Positions 25,852 to 34,353 of a stretch of 64,000 nucleotides of DNA are shown here, piece after piece; position 1 is the stretch's first letter, and every line of letters starts with the position of its first letter. The translations under genes and the position numbers were made by a program. The stretch covers positions 7,006,001 through 7,070,000 of the forward strand of contig NZ_CP147520.1 in NCBI RefSeq assembly GCF_037201975.1. The letters run 5' to 3'. The notes under the pieces were generated by a model that saw only the letters and a program-made list of their open reading frames with translations, did not search any database and was not told the origin of the DNA. Source of the DNA: Streptomyces sp. TG1A-60 (GTDB lineage Bacteria > Actinomycetota > Actinomycetes > Streptomycetales > Streptomycetaceae).

Positions 25852-27432
25852 GTGTTCAACCGGAACCGATACTTGCCGCCACTCGCGGTGATCGCGTCCA
25901 TATCCATGGTGACCGGGTGTGGTGTGTTCTCCTCGGACGCCGCCGGAGACGCGGACCCCATCGTCGTGGGGACCACCAGTACGCCGAGCACCCTGGACCC
26001 GGCCGCCGCCTGGGACAGCTCCTGGGAACTGATGCGCAACGTGTTCCAGCCCCTGCTGAACTACAGCCCCGGCGGTGCCGAGCCCGAGCCGGACGCCGCC
26101 GAGAAGTGCGAGTTCACGGACAGCTCCAGCACGATGTACAGCTGCACGCTGCGCGAGGGACTGAAGTTCTCCAACGGGCACGCGCTGGACGCCAGGGCCG
26201 TCAAGCACTCGTTCGACCGGATCATGAAGATCAACGTCAACGGCGGACCCGCCGGTCTGCTGGGCACCCTCTCCCGGGTGCAGACGAAGGGCGACCGTGA
26301 GGTCGTCTTCCACCTCAGCCAGCCCGACGCGACCTTCCCCCTCGTGCTCACCACGCCCGCCATGTCGATCGTGGACCCCGCGGACTACCCGGCGGACAAG
26401 CTCCGCGAGGACGGGAAGATCACCGGGTCGGGGCCGTACAACCTCGCCTCCTACACCGAGGGCGAGAAGGCCGAGCTGGTGAGCAACGGGAACTACAAGG
26501 GCCTCGCGGAGCGCAAGAACTCCGGCGTCACGATCCGGTACTTCCCTCAGTCGGACGAGATGGTCAAGGCTCTCAAGAGCAAGGACATCTCGGTCGTCTA
26601 TCGTGGTCTCGGTGCTGAGGACATCGTGGACATCCAGGCCAACCACGACGAGGAGGGGCTCCAGATCGTGGAGAACCCCACCACCGAGATCAGCTATTTG
26701 GTGTTCAACCCGAAGGACACCTGGGCCAAGAACCCCGCGGTCCGCAAGGCCGTCGCCCAGGTCCTCGACCGCCCGGCGCTCGCCCACAACGTCTACAAGG
26801 ACACCGTCGAGCCGCTGTACTCCATGATCCCCCGGGGTCTGGTGGGTCACACGACGGGCTTCTTCGACGACTACGGCAACCCCAGCGCGACCAAGGCGAA
26901 GGCCATCCTCACCGAGGCGGGCATCACCGAAACGGTTCCTCTCACCCTCTGGTACACCTCCGACCGCTACGGTTCCCAGACCAAGCCGGCCTTCGAGGAA
27001 CTAAAGCGGCAGCTGGAGGCGTCCGGTCTGTTCGAGGTCACGCTGAAGAGCCGCCCCTGGAAGACGTACTCGGAGGGCTACCAGAAGGGCGAGTACCCGG
27101 TCTTCGGGCGTGGCTGGAACCCGGACTTCAACGACGCCGACAACTTCATCGCGCCCTTCGTGGGCGAGCAGAACGCGCTCGGCACGCCGTACGACGCCCC
27201 CGAGATCACCGACGAACTGATCCCGGCGTCGCGCGCCGAGAGCGACCGCGGGGCCGTCGCCGAGGAGTTCGAGGAGGCCCAGCAGATCCTCGTGGACGAC
27301 GCCCGGCTGATCCCGCTGTGGCAGGGCAAGGCGTACACGGCCGCGAACGAGGAGATCGCCGGTCTGGACCATGTCATCGACCCCGCGACGATGATGCTGA
27401 TGTGGCAGCTGTCCTGGAAGACCAGCTGGTAG
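25852..27432 (+). CDS. ABC transporter substrate-binding lipoprotein, family 5
   Basis: 526 aa from GTG 25852, which has AGGAG upstream. The signal peptide MFNRNRYLPPLAVIASISM ends in the lipobox VTGC (C23). The SBP_bac_5 fold follows, with VGTTSTPSTLDPAAAWDSSW near the mature start, then LREGLKFSNGHALDARAVKH and ISYLVFNPKDTWAKNPAVRK. Such proteins bind peptides or other solutes outside the membrane for import. No permease or ATPase genes lie nearby, so it must use a transporter encoded elsewhere or act as a sensor. A possible -10 TATCGT lies at 25808-25813. Confidence 0.87.
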   Translation: MFNRNRYLPPLAVIASISMVTGCGVFSSDAAGDADPIVVGTTSTPSTLDPAAAWDSSWELMRNVFQPLLNYSPGGAEPEPDAAEKCEFTDSSSTMYSCTLREGLKFSNGHALDARAVKHSFDRIMKINVNGGPAGLLGTLSRVQTKGDREVVFHLSQPDATFPLVLTTPAMSIVDPADYPADKLREDGKITGSGPYNLASYTEGEKAELVSNGNYKGLAERKNSGVTIRYFPQSDEMVKALKSKDISVVYRGLGAEDIVDIQANHDEEGLQIVENPTTEISYLVFNPKDTWAKNPAVRKAVAQVLDRPALAHNVYKDTVEPLYSMIPRGLVGHTTGFFDDYGNPSATKAKAILTEAGITETVPLTLWYTSDRYGSQTKPAFEELKRQLEASGLFEVTLKSRPWKTYSEGYQKGEYPVFGRGWNPDFNDADNFIAPFVGEQNALGTPYDAPEITDELIPASRAESDRGAVAEEFEEAQQILVDDARLIPLWQGKAYTAANEEIAGLDHVIDPATMMLMWQLSWKTSW

Positions 27433-27489
27433 TTCCGGGGGAGGGGCCCGATTGTCAGTGGGCGCCGGTAGGTTCTGTGCTCTGACGAC

Positions 27490-27508
27490 GGCCGCGTCCT
27501 ACGCGGCC
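27490..27508 (+). terminator. First hairpin between the binding-protein gene and ung
   Basis: GGCCGCG and CGCGGCC form a perfect 7-bp stem with loop TCCTA, 57 bp after the preceding stop. It may terminate that gene or form part of the ung leader. Confidence 0.45.
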
Positions 27509-27511
27509 CTC

Positions 27512-27536
27512 CACGGCCGTATGTTCCGCGGCCGTG
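27512..27536 (+). other. Second hairpin in the ung leader
   Basis: CACGGCCG and CGGCCGTG form a perfect 8-bp stem with a 9-nt loop, ending 15 bases before the GGAGG of ung. It lies too close to ung to be a plain terminator and may affect its translation. Confidence 0.4.
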
Positions 27537-27564
27537 AAGTGAGCGCACACCGGAGGACGTTGAC

Positions 27565-28248
27565 GTGACCGACATCGCCATGCTGCCCGAGTCCTGGCGC
27601 GGGGTCCTGGGGGACGAGCTGCAGCAGCCCTACTTCAAGGAACTCGCCGGGTTCGTCGAGGAGGAGCGTGCCAAGGGTCCCGTCCACCCTCCGCGCGAGG
27701 AGGTCTTCGCCGCACTCGACGCAACGCCGTACGAGAACGTGAAGGTGCTGATCCTCGGCCAGGACCCGTACCACGGTGAGGGCCAGGGCCACGGTCTGTG
27801 CTTCTCGGTGCGGCCTGGCGTGAAGACCCCGCCCTCGCTGCGGAACATCTACAAGGAGATGCAGGCCGAGCTGGGCACCCCGATCCCGGACAACGGCTAT
27901 CTGATGCCCTGGGCCGAGCAGGGTGTGCTGCTGCTCAACGCGGTCCTCACGGTCCGTTCCGGTGAGGCCAACTCGCACAAGGGCAAGGGCTGGGAGAAGT
28001 TCACCGACGCCGTGATCCGCGCGGTGGCCGACCGCCCCGCCCCGGCGGTCTTCGTGCTGTGGGGCAATTACGCGCAGAAGAAGCTGCCGCTGATCGACGA
28101 GGAGCGGCACGTGGTGGTGAAGGGCGCGCACCCCTCGCCGCTGTCCGCCAAGAAGTTCTTCGGCTCGCAGCCGTTCACACAGATCAACGAGGCCGTCGCG
28201 AGGCAGGGGCACGAGCCGATCGACTGGACGATCCCGAACCTCGGCTGA
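27565..28248 (+). CDS. ung: Uracil-DNA glycosylase, family 1
   Basis: 227 aa. The water-activating loop GQDPYHGEGQ carries the catalytic Asp (D67), and the DNA-minor-groove loop GAHPSPLSA carries the catalytic His (H189). LLLNAVLTVRSGEANSH is also diagnostic. It removes uracil from DNA after cytosine deamination or dUTP incorporation, starting base-excision repair, which matters in a GC-rich genome. GTG start with GGAGG eight bases upstream. Two hairpins lie in its leader and a 16-bp perfect inverted repeat ends the gene. The genes on both sides are unrelated. Confidence 0.96.
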   Translation: MTDIAMLPESWRGVLGDELQQPYFKELAGFVEEERAKGPVHPPREEVFAALDATPYENVKVLILGQDPYHGEGQGHGLCFSVRPGVKTPPSLRNIYKEMQAELGTPIPDNGYLMPWAEQGVLLLNAVLTVRSGEANSHKGKGWEKFTDAVIRAVADRPAPAVFVLWGNYAQKKLPLIDEERHVVVKGAHPSPLSAKKFFGSQPFTQINEAVARQGHEPIDWTIPNLG

Positions 28249-28307
28249 TTTGCCTCCGACCCACTCTCACCCGTCTGCCCGTGGGTACGGCTACGGGCTT
28301 GCCCGCT

Positions 28308-28339
28308 GTACGGCTGCCGGGGCGCCCCGGCAGCCGTAC
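28308..28339 (+). terminator. Perfect 16-bp inverted repeat after ung
   Basis: GTACGGCTGCCGGGGC is followed directly by its exact complement, a 32-nt perfect palindrome. As RNA it would fold to a very stable hairpin with a small loop. There is no T tract. Confidence 0.7.
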
Positions 28340-28427
28340 GGAGCCGCCTGACCGGGATCGGTGGTGCCTGCCGTTAGCGTCGGGACGGACAGGTGGGACA
28401 GGGGCGAGGAGTGCGGAGGACGCGGTG

Positions 28428-28946
28428 GTGGAGCGACAGGAGCAGGTGGCGCCGGACGCGATCACGACCCGGATCGGGCAGGCGGTCATGCTGCACCACG
28501 CGGGTGACCGCGAGGAGGCCCGGGACCGTCTCCTGAAGCTGTGGGCGGAGATCGGAGAGGACGGCGCCCCGTTCCACCGCTGCACGCTGGCCCACTACAT
28601 GGCCGACACCCAGGACGACCCGGACGCCGAACTGGCCTGGGACCTCAGGGCGTTGTCGGCCGCCGGTGAGCTGACCGACGGCCGGGCGGCGGGGCACCGC
28701 GACGAACTCGCGGTGCGTGCCTTCTACCCCTCGCTGCACCTGAACCTCGCCGCCGACTACGCCAGACTCGCCCGCCACGACGCCGCCCGCAGCCACCTGC
28801 GCCTGGCACGCGCCGCGCTCGGCACACTGGGGGACGGCAGCCACGGCGACGGCGTCCGGACCGCCCTGGCGCGACTGGAGGCCCGGCTCGACGGGGCGGA
28901 CCCGGCCGGGGGAGACACGCCGGGGCCGCCGGGACAGCGGTCCTAG
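28428..28946 (+). CDS. Helical repeat (tetratricopeptide-like) protein
   Basis: 172 aa from GTG 28428, with GGAGG eight bases upstream (GTG 28425 is equally possible). The sequence is almost all helical, with TPR-like blocks (MLHHAGDREEARDRLLKLWA, then FYPSLHLNLAADYARLARHD and ARSHLRLARAALGTLGDGSH). No signal peptide or enzymatic motif is present. TPR proteins mediate protein contacts; the partner is unknown. The last 20 residues are Pro/Gly-rich and disordered. It is alone between the ung terminator and the convergent lipoprotein gene. Confidence 0.65.
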   Translation: MERQEQVAPDAITTRIGQAVMLHHAGDREEARDRLLKLWAEIGEDGAPFHRCTLAHYMADTQDDPDAELAWDLRALSAAGELTDGRAAGHRDELAVRAFYPSLHLNLAADYARLARHDAARSHLRLARAALGTLGDGSHGDGVRTALARLEARLDGADPAGGDTPGPPGQRS

Positions 28947-29147
28947 TGCCGCCACCGGCAATGTTCGTCCCGTCGCGACGCCCGGCACGCCCTCTCGCCG
29001 CACCGGCCGAAAGCCCGAGTACGCCCAGTACGAGGACGCCCGGCCGGCACACCGAGAGCACGCACCGGACGCCGCTCCTTCACGGGGGAACATCGCCTGC
29101 CGCGGCACTGGCGCCGGGCCAGGCCCCGTGCCAAGGCGCGGGGCGTC

Positions 29148-29639
29148 TCAACGGCCGTACACGTCCTTGCAGACGGCCGCCTGCGGGGTGTCCTTGCCCC
29201 AGCCGCCGTACTTGTGGCCGAGCGCGCACACATCGGAGTTCTTCGGCGGTTCCGTCGGGACGGTCCTGGGGAGGGGTGGGACCTCGACGTGGGGCCGGGA
29301 CCTGGGCGGCGGAGCCGGCCGCTCGGGCGGAGCCGGCCGCACGTCCGGGGGCGGGGGCGCGCTGGGCGTGGGTGTGGCGGCGGGAGCCGACGCGGCGGCC
29401 CCGGGCGTCATGGACGCGCTCGGCGTGGGGTCCCGGGGCGGGCCGATCAGTTCCAGTGCCTCCCGCGCCGGAGCCTGCACGATCTGTGTCTCGGTGGTGC
29501 CGTCCGGGCGGGGCTCGGACGGCGGGGACGGGGTGGGCGACGCCCCCGGCGGGGGCGGGTGTTGCGTGGTCACACAGCCGGCGAGGGCCGAGACGGCCAC
29601 GGTGACCAGGAGCGTTGCGGTGGTGGTCGGTCGATGCAC
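29148..29639 (-). CDS. Pro-rich putative lipoprotein
   Basis: 163 aa from GTG 29639, chosen because a signal peptide follows (TTTATLLVTVAVSALAGC with lipobox ALAGC). The mature part is a long Pro/Ser/Thr-rich region of about 110 residues, probably extended through the cell wall. A compact C-terminal end (DVCALGHKYGGWGKDTPQAA, then VCKDVYGR) has two cysteines that could pair. The start at 29702 is possible but would hide the signal. No family function is known. The C-terminal module looks like the conserved part and may be the working domain. Confidence 0.6.
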   Translation of the reverse strand: MHRPTTTATLLVTVAVSALAGCVTTQHPPPPGASPTPSPPSEPRPDGTTETQIVQAPAREALELIGPPRDPTPSASMTPGAAASAPAATPTPSAPPPPDVRPAPPERPAPPPRSRPHVEVPPLPRTVPTEPPKNSDVCALGHKYGGWGKDTPQAAVCKDVYGR

Positions 29640-29789
29640 ACGCGCAACTCTGCTGTGTCCGGGCCGCTTTGGGGAGGGGGTGGGCGGAGGATGCCCCCAC
29701 ACGGGTGACGTCGGGGCCCGACTGCGAACGCCGTGCGCCCCACGCGAGGGCCCCGGTGATCGCCTCCGTACGCCGGGATCCGCCTGCGC

Positions 29790-30290
29790 TCAGTACCCGG
29801 TGGCGCCGTCGATCCGCTCCCGGATCAGGTCGGCATGCCCGTTGTGCCGCGCGTACTCCTCGATCATGTGCGTGTAGATCCACCGCAGGCTCGGCGCCTC
29901 GCCCGCAAGCCTGTGCACGGCCTTGCCGACGTCGTCCAGGGCGAAGCCGTCCGCGTTGCGCCGGGCGATCACGATCTCCGCCTGCCAGGCGCCGTACGCC
30001 TTCTCCCAGGTGTCCCGCTCCGTCAGATGGAACTCCCCGTCCGGGTCCGCCTCGCTGAAGTGGATCGGCCCCTGGTCGTCGTCCACCAGCACCTTGCGGA
30101 ACCAGATGCGCTCGACCTCCGCCATATGCCGGACGAGGCCCAGCAGGGACAGTACCGAGGCGGTTCTCAGCCGGGCGTCGTCCAGACCCTCGCACTTGAT
30201 CGCGAGGGTCTCGCGGTGATGGTCGAGCCAGCCTTCGAGCATCGTCCGCTCGTCGGCGGTGACGGACGGTTGGGTGCGCTGGATCGTCAT
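29790..30290 (-). CDS. DinB-like superfamily protein (DUF664)
   Basis: 166 aa four-helix-bundle protein of the DinB/YfiT type. The stretches MLEGWLDHHRETLAIKCEGL, LLGLVRHMAEVERIWFRKVL and IYTHMIEEYARHNGHADLIR are typical, with metal-binding histidines in HMAE and in YARHNGHAD. Actinobacterial members include mycothiol-dependent enzymes, so a thiol-transferase role is plausible but inferred. The start has GAGGAC upstream. It is unrelated to the polymerase also called DinB. Divergent from the Gfo/Idh gene, 73 bp apart. Confidence 0.8.
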   Translation of the reverse strand: MTIQRTQPSVTADERTMLEGWLDHHRETLAIKCEGLDDARLRTASVLSLLGLVRHMAEVERIWFRKVLVDDDQGPIHFSEADPDGEFHLTERDTWEKAYGAWQAEIVIARRNADGFALDDVGKAVHRLAGEAPSLRWIYTHMIEEYARHNGHADLIRERIDGATGY

Positions 30291-30363
30291 GCCGGCCGTC
30301 CTCGCAGCCCCCGTATGCTGCCGACGAGGCATTCTGACGGCACACCGCGGACGGGAGACCCCT

Positions 30364-31269
30364 GTGAAGGTCGGCTGCATCGGACTCGGCGACATCGCGC
30401 GGAAGGCGTATCTGCCGGTGCTCGGCACCCTGCCGGGGCTCGAACTCCATCTGCAGACGCGGACGCCGGCCACCCTCGCCACGGTCGCCGACGGTCTCCG
30501 TCTCCCACCGGGACAGCGGCACGCGGACCTCGACGCGCTGCTCGCCCAGGACCTCGACGCGGCCTTCGTGCACGCCTCCACCGCGGCCCACCCCGAGATC
30601 GTCGCGCGACTGCTGGAGGCGGGCGTACCGACGTACGTCGACAAGCCGCTCGCGTACGAACTCGCCGACTCCGAACGGCTCGTACGGCTCGCGGAGGAGC
30701 GGAACGCCGGTCTCGCCGTGGGCTTCAACCGGCGGTACGCGCCCGGGTACGCGCAGTGCGCCGACCATCCGCGCGAGCTGATCCTCATGCAGAAGAACCG
30801 CATCGGCCTGCCCGAGGTGCCGCGCACCATGATCCTGGACGACTTCGTCCATGTCGTCGACACCCTGCGGTTCCTGGTGCCGGGAGACGTGGAGGACGTG
30901 ACCGTGCGGGGCCGGACCGAGAGGGGGCTGCTGCACCACGTCGTCCTGCAGCTCTCCGGGGCGGGCTTCACCGCGCTCGGTGTGATGAACCGGCTCAGCG
31001 GTTCGGCGGAGGAGATCCTGGAGGTCTCCGGACAGGACACCAAGCGCCAGGTCGTGAACCTCGCGGAGATCATCGACCACAAGGGGCAGCCGTCCATGAG
31101 GCGGCGCGGCGACTGGGTTCCGGTGGCCCGGCAGCGCGGCGTCGAGCAGGCGGTCCTCGCCTTCCTCGACGCCGTGCGCGCGGGCAAGGTGCTCAGCGCG
31201 CGGGACGCGCTGGCGACCCATGAGCTGTGCGAGCGGGTGGTGCGGGCGCTGGAGGATCCGCCCGCCTGA
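30364..31269 (+). CDS. Gfo/Idh/MocA family oxidoreductase
   Basis: 301 aa from GTG 30364, with GGGAG upstream. The N-terminal Rossmann fold begins MKVGCIGLGDIARKAYLPVL. The family motif follows as VPTYVDKPLAY (EKP-type; here DKP). The C-terminal domain covers EVPRTMILDDFVHVVDTLRF. Such proteins are NAD(P)-dependent sugar or cyclitol dehydrogenases; the substrate is not predictable. At 301 aa it is shorter than the common 330-400. The last 77 bp overlap the end of lnt on the other strand. Confidence 0.85.
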   Translation: MKVGCIGLGDIARKAYLPVLGTLPGLELHLQTRTPATLATVADGLRLPPGQRHADLDALLAQDLDAAFVHASTAAHPEIVARLLEAGVPTYVDKPLAYELADSERLVRLAEERNAGLAVGFNRRYAPGYAQCADHPRELILMQKNRIGLPEVPRTMILDDFVHVVDTLRFLVPGDVEDVTVRGRTERGLLHHVVLQLSGAGFTALGVMNRLSGSAEEILEVSGQDTKRQVVNLAEIIDHKGQPSMRRRGDWVPVARQRGVEQAVLAFLDAVRAGKVLSARDALATHELCERVVRALEDPPA

Positions 31270-32755
31270 GCCGCACCGCCCGTACGCCGTCAAAGGCGCC
31301 CCACGCGAGAAGCACCAGCAGCGCCGTGTGCACCGGCCAGTCTCCGAAGCGGACGTACGGCGTCGTGCCGCTCGCCAGCGGCACTTCGTACACCGCCGTC
31401 GTGCTCTCGTCCGTGCCCAGCCAGGAGCCGACGCGCTCGCCGTCCGGGCCGTGGACGGCCGAGACGCCGGTGAGCGTCGCGTGCGCCATCGGGCGGCCCG
31501 TCTCGGCGGCCCGCAGCGCGGCCAGGGATGCGTGCTGCTCCGGTGCCCAGCTCTGCTGGAACGTCGAGGTCGCCGACTGTGCGAGCAGCAACTCGGCGCC
31601 CTCCTGGGCGAGATGACGGCTCATGTCCGGGAACGCGGACTCGAAGCAGACCATCGGGCCGATCCGCAGCCCGTTCCCGGAGTCGAACACGACCTGCTCA
31701 GTACCGCGCCTGCGGTCCTCGCCGGCCGCCTCACCGACCGAGGTGGCCCAGCCGAGGAGTGAGCGCGCGGGGATGTACTCGCCGAAGGGGACCAGACGCA
31801 TCTTGTCGTAGCGGTCGCCGGTCGGGCCGTCGGGGCCGACGAGCACCGAACTCTTGTAGATGCCGGGGCGGTCGGAGCGGCGGGCGTCGACGTTCACGAG
31901 GATGTTCGTGTCCGTCTGCCGGGCCAGCGCGGCGATCCGGTCGGCGAGGTCGGACCGGTCGGCCAGGTCGAAGCCGACGCTGCTCTCGCCCCACACGATC
32001 AGGTCCAGGTTGTGCCCCGCGAGCCGTCGGGTGAGCGCCTCCTCGCGGGCGAACCGGTTGTCGGGGCCGTCGGTGACACCGGGCTGTACGACGGCGATCC
32101 GCACCTCGTCGCGGATGCCAGGGCGTGGCGACCACAGCCACACGGCCGAGGTCGCGAGGGCCGCCGCGACGAGACCGGAGAGCGCGGGCGCCCGGGACCG
32201 CCGTACCGACACCAGCACGGTGACCGCGGCGTTGACGGCCACCACCAGGAAGCTGATCAGCCAGACCCCGCCGACCGAGGCCAGCCGCAGCGCGGGCTCC
32301 ACCTGCCACTGGCTCGACCCCAGCAGGCCCCACGGCCCGCCGAGCCCCTGCCAGGAGCGGACGAGTTCGATCGCCAGCCAGCCCGAGGGCACGACCAGCA
32401 GCGCGGCGGCGACCCGCCCGGGCGAGGGCGCACCGGCCAGGAACCGGCGCACCAGCCACGCCCAGGGCGCCCACAGCGCGCCCAGCAGGCCGGCCAGCAC
32501 GAAGGTGAAGACATGCAGGTTCGGCAGCAGCCAGTGGTGCATGGCCAGCATGAAGCCGAAGCCGCCGAGCCAGCCGTCGCACACCGCCCGTCGGCCCGTC
32601 GGGGCCGTGCGGACCAGCAGCATCCACGGCACCAGCGCCACATACGCGAGCCACCACAGGCCGGGCGCCGGGAACGCCAGCACGGGCAGCGCACCGGCCA
32701 TGGCGGCAGCCACCCGCCGCCGCCATGGGGAAGCGAGCCAGTCGGCCGTCCTCAT
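31193..32755 (-). CDS. lnt: Apolipoprotein N-acyltransferase
   Basis: 520 aa. Several N-terminal membrane helices (about 1-210) are followed by a nitrilase domain facing outward. The catalytic triad is visible: E257 in WGESSVG, K318 in YDKMRLVPFGEY and C370 in MVCFES. It adds the third acyl chain to the N-terminal cysteine of lipoproteins, the last step of lipoprotein maturation; the window itself encodes several. The start has GGGAGG upstream. The C-terminal tail, rich in Ala/Pro/Arg, runs 77 bp into the convergent oxidoreductase gene. The membrane part is typical in length. Confidence 0.92.
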   Translation of the reverse strand: MRTADWLASPWRRRVAAAMAGALPVLAFPAPGLWWLAYVALVPWMLLVRTAPTGRRAVCDGWLGGFGFMLAMHHWLLPNLHVFTFVLAGLLGALWAPWAWLVRRFLAGAPSPGRVAAALLVVPSGWLAIELVRSWQGLGGPWGLLGSSQWQVEPALRLASVGGVWLISFLVVAVNAAVTVLVSVRRSRAPALSGLVAAALATSAVWLWSPRPGIRDEVRIAVVQPGVTDGPDNRFAREEALTRRLAGHNLDLIVWGESSVGFDLADRSDLADRIAALARQTDTNILVNVDARRSDRPGIYKSSVLVGPDGPTGDRYDKMRLVPFGEYIPARSLLGWATSVGEAAGEDRRRGTEQVVFDSGNGLRIGPMVCFESAFPDMSRHLAQEGAELLLAQSATSTFQQSWAPEQHASLAALRAAETGRPMAHATLTGVSAVHGPDGERVGSWLGTDESTTAVYEVPLASGTTPYVRFGDWPVHTALLVLLAWGAFDGVRAVRLRRADPPAPAPPARTAHGSPARPAR

Positions 32756-32901
32756 ACGGCGCCTCCCTCCCCGCTGGTGCGTCTCTCCAGTGTGCGCGCC
32801 GGAGACGATCTCCGACAGGGGGCGTGGGAGCGGCGGGGGTGGTGCGCTGGTCCGGACAGCGGTGCCGCGGTCCGGTCGGCGGCGGCCGGAGCGGAGAGCG
32901 G

Positions 32902-33396
32902 TCAGGCCGGGGAAGGGTGGTGGTCGGGCGTGAGGCCTTCCGGGGCGCGGCGCCATTTTTCCCGGACGACCACCTCGTGGACGCGCCAGCCGTCGGGTGT
33001 GCGGACCAGCGCGAAGGCGTAGCGACCGCCGCAGACGAAGTCGGGGGCCGTGGAGGCGCCGTCGTGTCCGGCGAAGCGCATCGGGTTGACGTAGTCCGCC
33101 TGGACCCGGGCGGTGTCGCCGGTGTCCTGCTCCAGGGACCCGAACCGCACGCGCCGGTTGACGATCAGATGCTGGCGCATCGGGAAGCGTTCCATACTCC
33201 GCGCCAGCCACTCGGCGACCTGGACGGCGTCGCCTTCGATGCCGCCGGCCGAGCGGTAGTCCGCGCGGCCGTCCGGCGCGAACAGTTCTCGGTACGCCGT
33301 CCAGTCGCCGTCGTCCACTGCCACCGCGTACTCGGTGATCAGGCCGTCGACGGCGAGTCGGTCCATCACGGTCGCGAGCTCCACGCGCTGCGTCAT
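32902..33396 (-). CDS. SnoaL-like / NTF2-fold protein
   Basis: 164 aa from the methionine of MTQRVELATVMDRLAVDGLI. The cone-shaped alpha+beta barrel of the SnoaL-like family is suggested by DRLAVDGLITEYAVAVDDGD, YRELFAPDGRADYRSAGGIE and FALVRTPDGWRVHEVVVRE. Members are polyketide cyclases, dehydratases or binding proteins, and the function here is unknown. No polyketide genes are near. The ribosome site is weak; an internal ATG ten codons on is an alternative. Divergent from the DUF4291 gene. Confidence 0.75.
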   Translation of the reverse strand: MTQRVELATVMDRLAVDGLITEYAVAVDDGDWTAYRELFAPDGRADYRSAGGIEGDAVQVAEWLARSMERFPMRQHLIVNRRVRFGSLEQDTGDTARVQADYVNPMRFAGHDGASTAPDFVCGGRYAFALVRTPDGWRVHEVVVREKWRRAPEGLTPDHHPSPA

Positions 33397-33542
33397 CGGC
33401 TCAGTGTTGGGGCAGGAGACGCGCCACGCCAAGGGGTGTGCGGGCAGATGGGGGATATGTCATGGGTCAGTCGGCCGATCACGGCACCGGGCTGTCGATA
33501 TTCGGTGGCTCCCTGACACGGTGATGATCGAATCTGGTTGCC

Positions 33543-34160
33543 GTGAGTGAAACCGAACGTCAGCCGGCGACCGAGCCCATGTTCCGTGTCCGTGCCCGCC
33601 ACACCGACGACACGGTGACCGTCTACCAGGCCTACCACCCGGGGATCGGCGGCCCCGCCGCGCGCGACGGCCGCTTCCCGGCGGCGTGGAAGCGGGACCG
33701 GATGACCTGGATCAAGCCGTCCTTCCTGTGGATGATGTACCGCTGCGGCTGGGGCCTGAAGGAGGGGCAGGGGACGGTCCTGGCCGTCGAGATCAGCCGC
33801 GACGGCTTCGCGTGGGCGCTGCGCAACTCCTGCCTCTCGCACTACGTGCCGAAGCTGCACGAGAGCCAGGCCGCCTGGAGGCGGGAGCTGCGCCGGTCGC
33901 CCGCGCGGGTGCAGTGGGACCCCGAGCGAGACCTGCGGCTCGGCCCGCTGCCGTACCGCTCGCTCCAACTGGGGCTGGCGGGGGAGGCGGCGGCCCGGTA
34001 CGCGGACGAGTGGATCGTCGGCATCGAGGACGTGACGCCGCTCGCCAGGGAGGTCCACGGTCTCGTACGGGCGGGTGAGTCGGCCGCGGCGACCGCGCTG
34101 CTGCCCGAGGAGCGGCCGTATCCCGTCGCGGACGAGGTGCTGGCCCGTCTGCGTCGCTGA
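33543..34160 (+). CDS. DUF4291 family protein
   Basis: 205 aa. Characteristic stretches are FRVRARHTDDTVTVYQAYHP, DRMTWIKPSFLWMMYRCGWG and EGQGTVLAVEISRDGFAWAL, then VQWDPERDLRLGPLPYRSLQ. The family is widespread in bacteria and fungi with no assigned biochemistry. The protein is soluble with conserved aromatic and Arg residues. The GTG start lacks a ribosome site; a weak -10 (GAATCT) seven bases upstream suggests a leaderless message. Single gene between the SnoaL-like and expansin-like genes. Confidence 0.82.
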   Translation: MSETERQPATEPMFRVRARHTDDTVTVYQAYHPGIGGPAARDGRFPAAWKRDRMTWIKPSFLWMMYRCGWGLKEGQGTVLAVEISRDGFAWALRNSCLSHYVPKLHESQAAWRRELRRSPARVQWDPERDLRLGPLPYRSLQLGLAGEAAARYADEWIVGIEDVTPLAREVHGLVRAGESAAATALLPEERPYPVADEVLARLRR

Positions 34161-34353
34161 CGGGGGAGATCGGTGAACACGCTCAGCGGCGGTGCCGGCG
34201 GTGCCGGCGGAGCGGCGAGCGGGCCTCGTTCTCCTCGTTCTCCTCGGTCGTGCGGAGCTTCGCCAGGCCGTGGCGGAGGATGCCGAGTCCCGCCGCAGGG
34301 CACCCTCAGCATGGGTCGGGACCACACGGTCACGCGCTCGGGAGCCTGTGCCG

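Noticed and set aside
29790..31187. 465-codon minus frame extending the DinB-like gene upstream
   Set aside because: Only the last 166 codons match the family; the rest is antisense to the Gfo/Idh gene.
34173..34250. Short tandem repeats (CGGTGCCGG and CTCCTCGTT units) as a possible CRISPR or satellite
   Set aside because: Units are about 9 bp, only two or three copies, with no spacers. It looks like simple low-complexity DNA.
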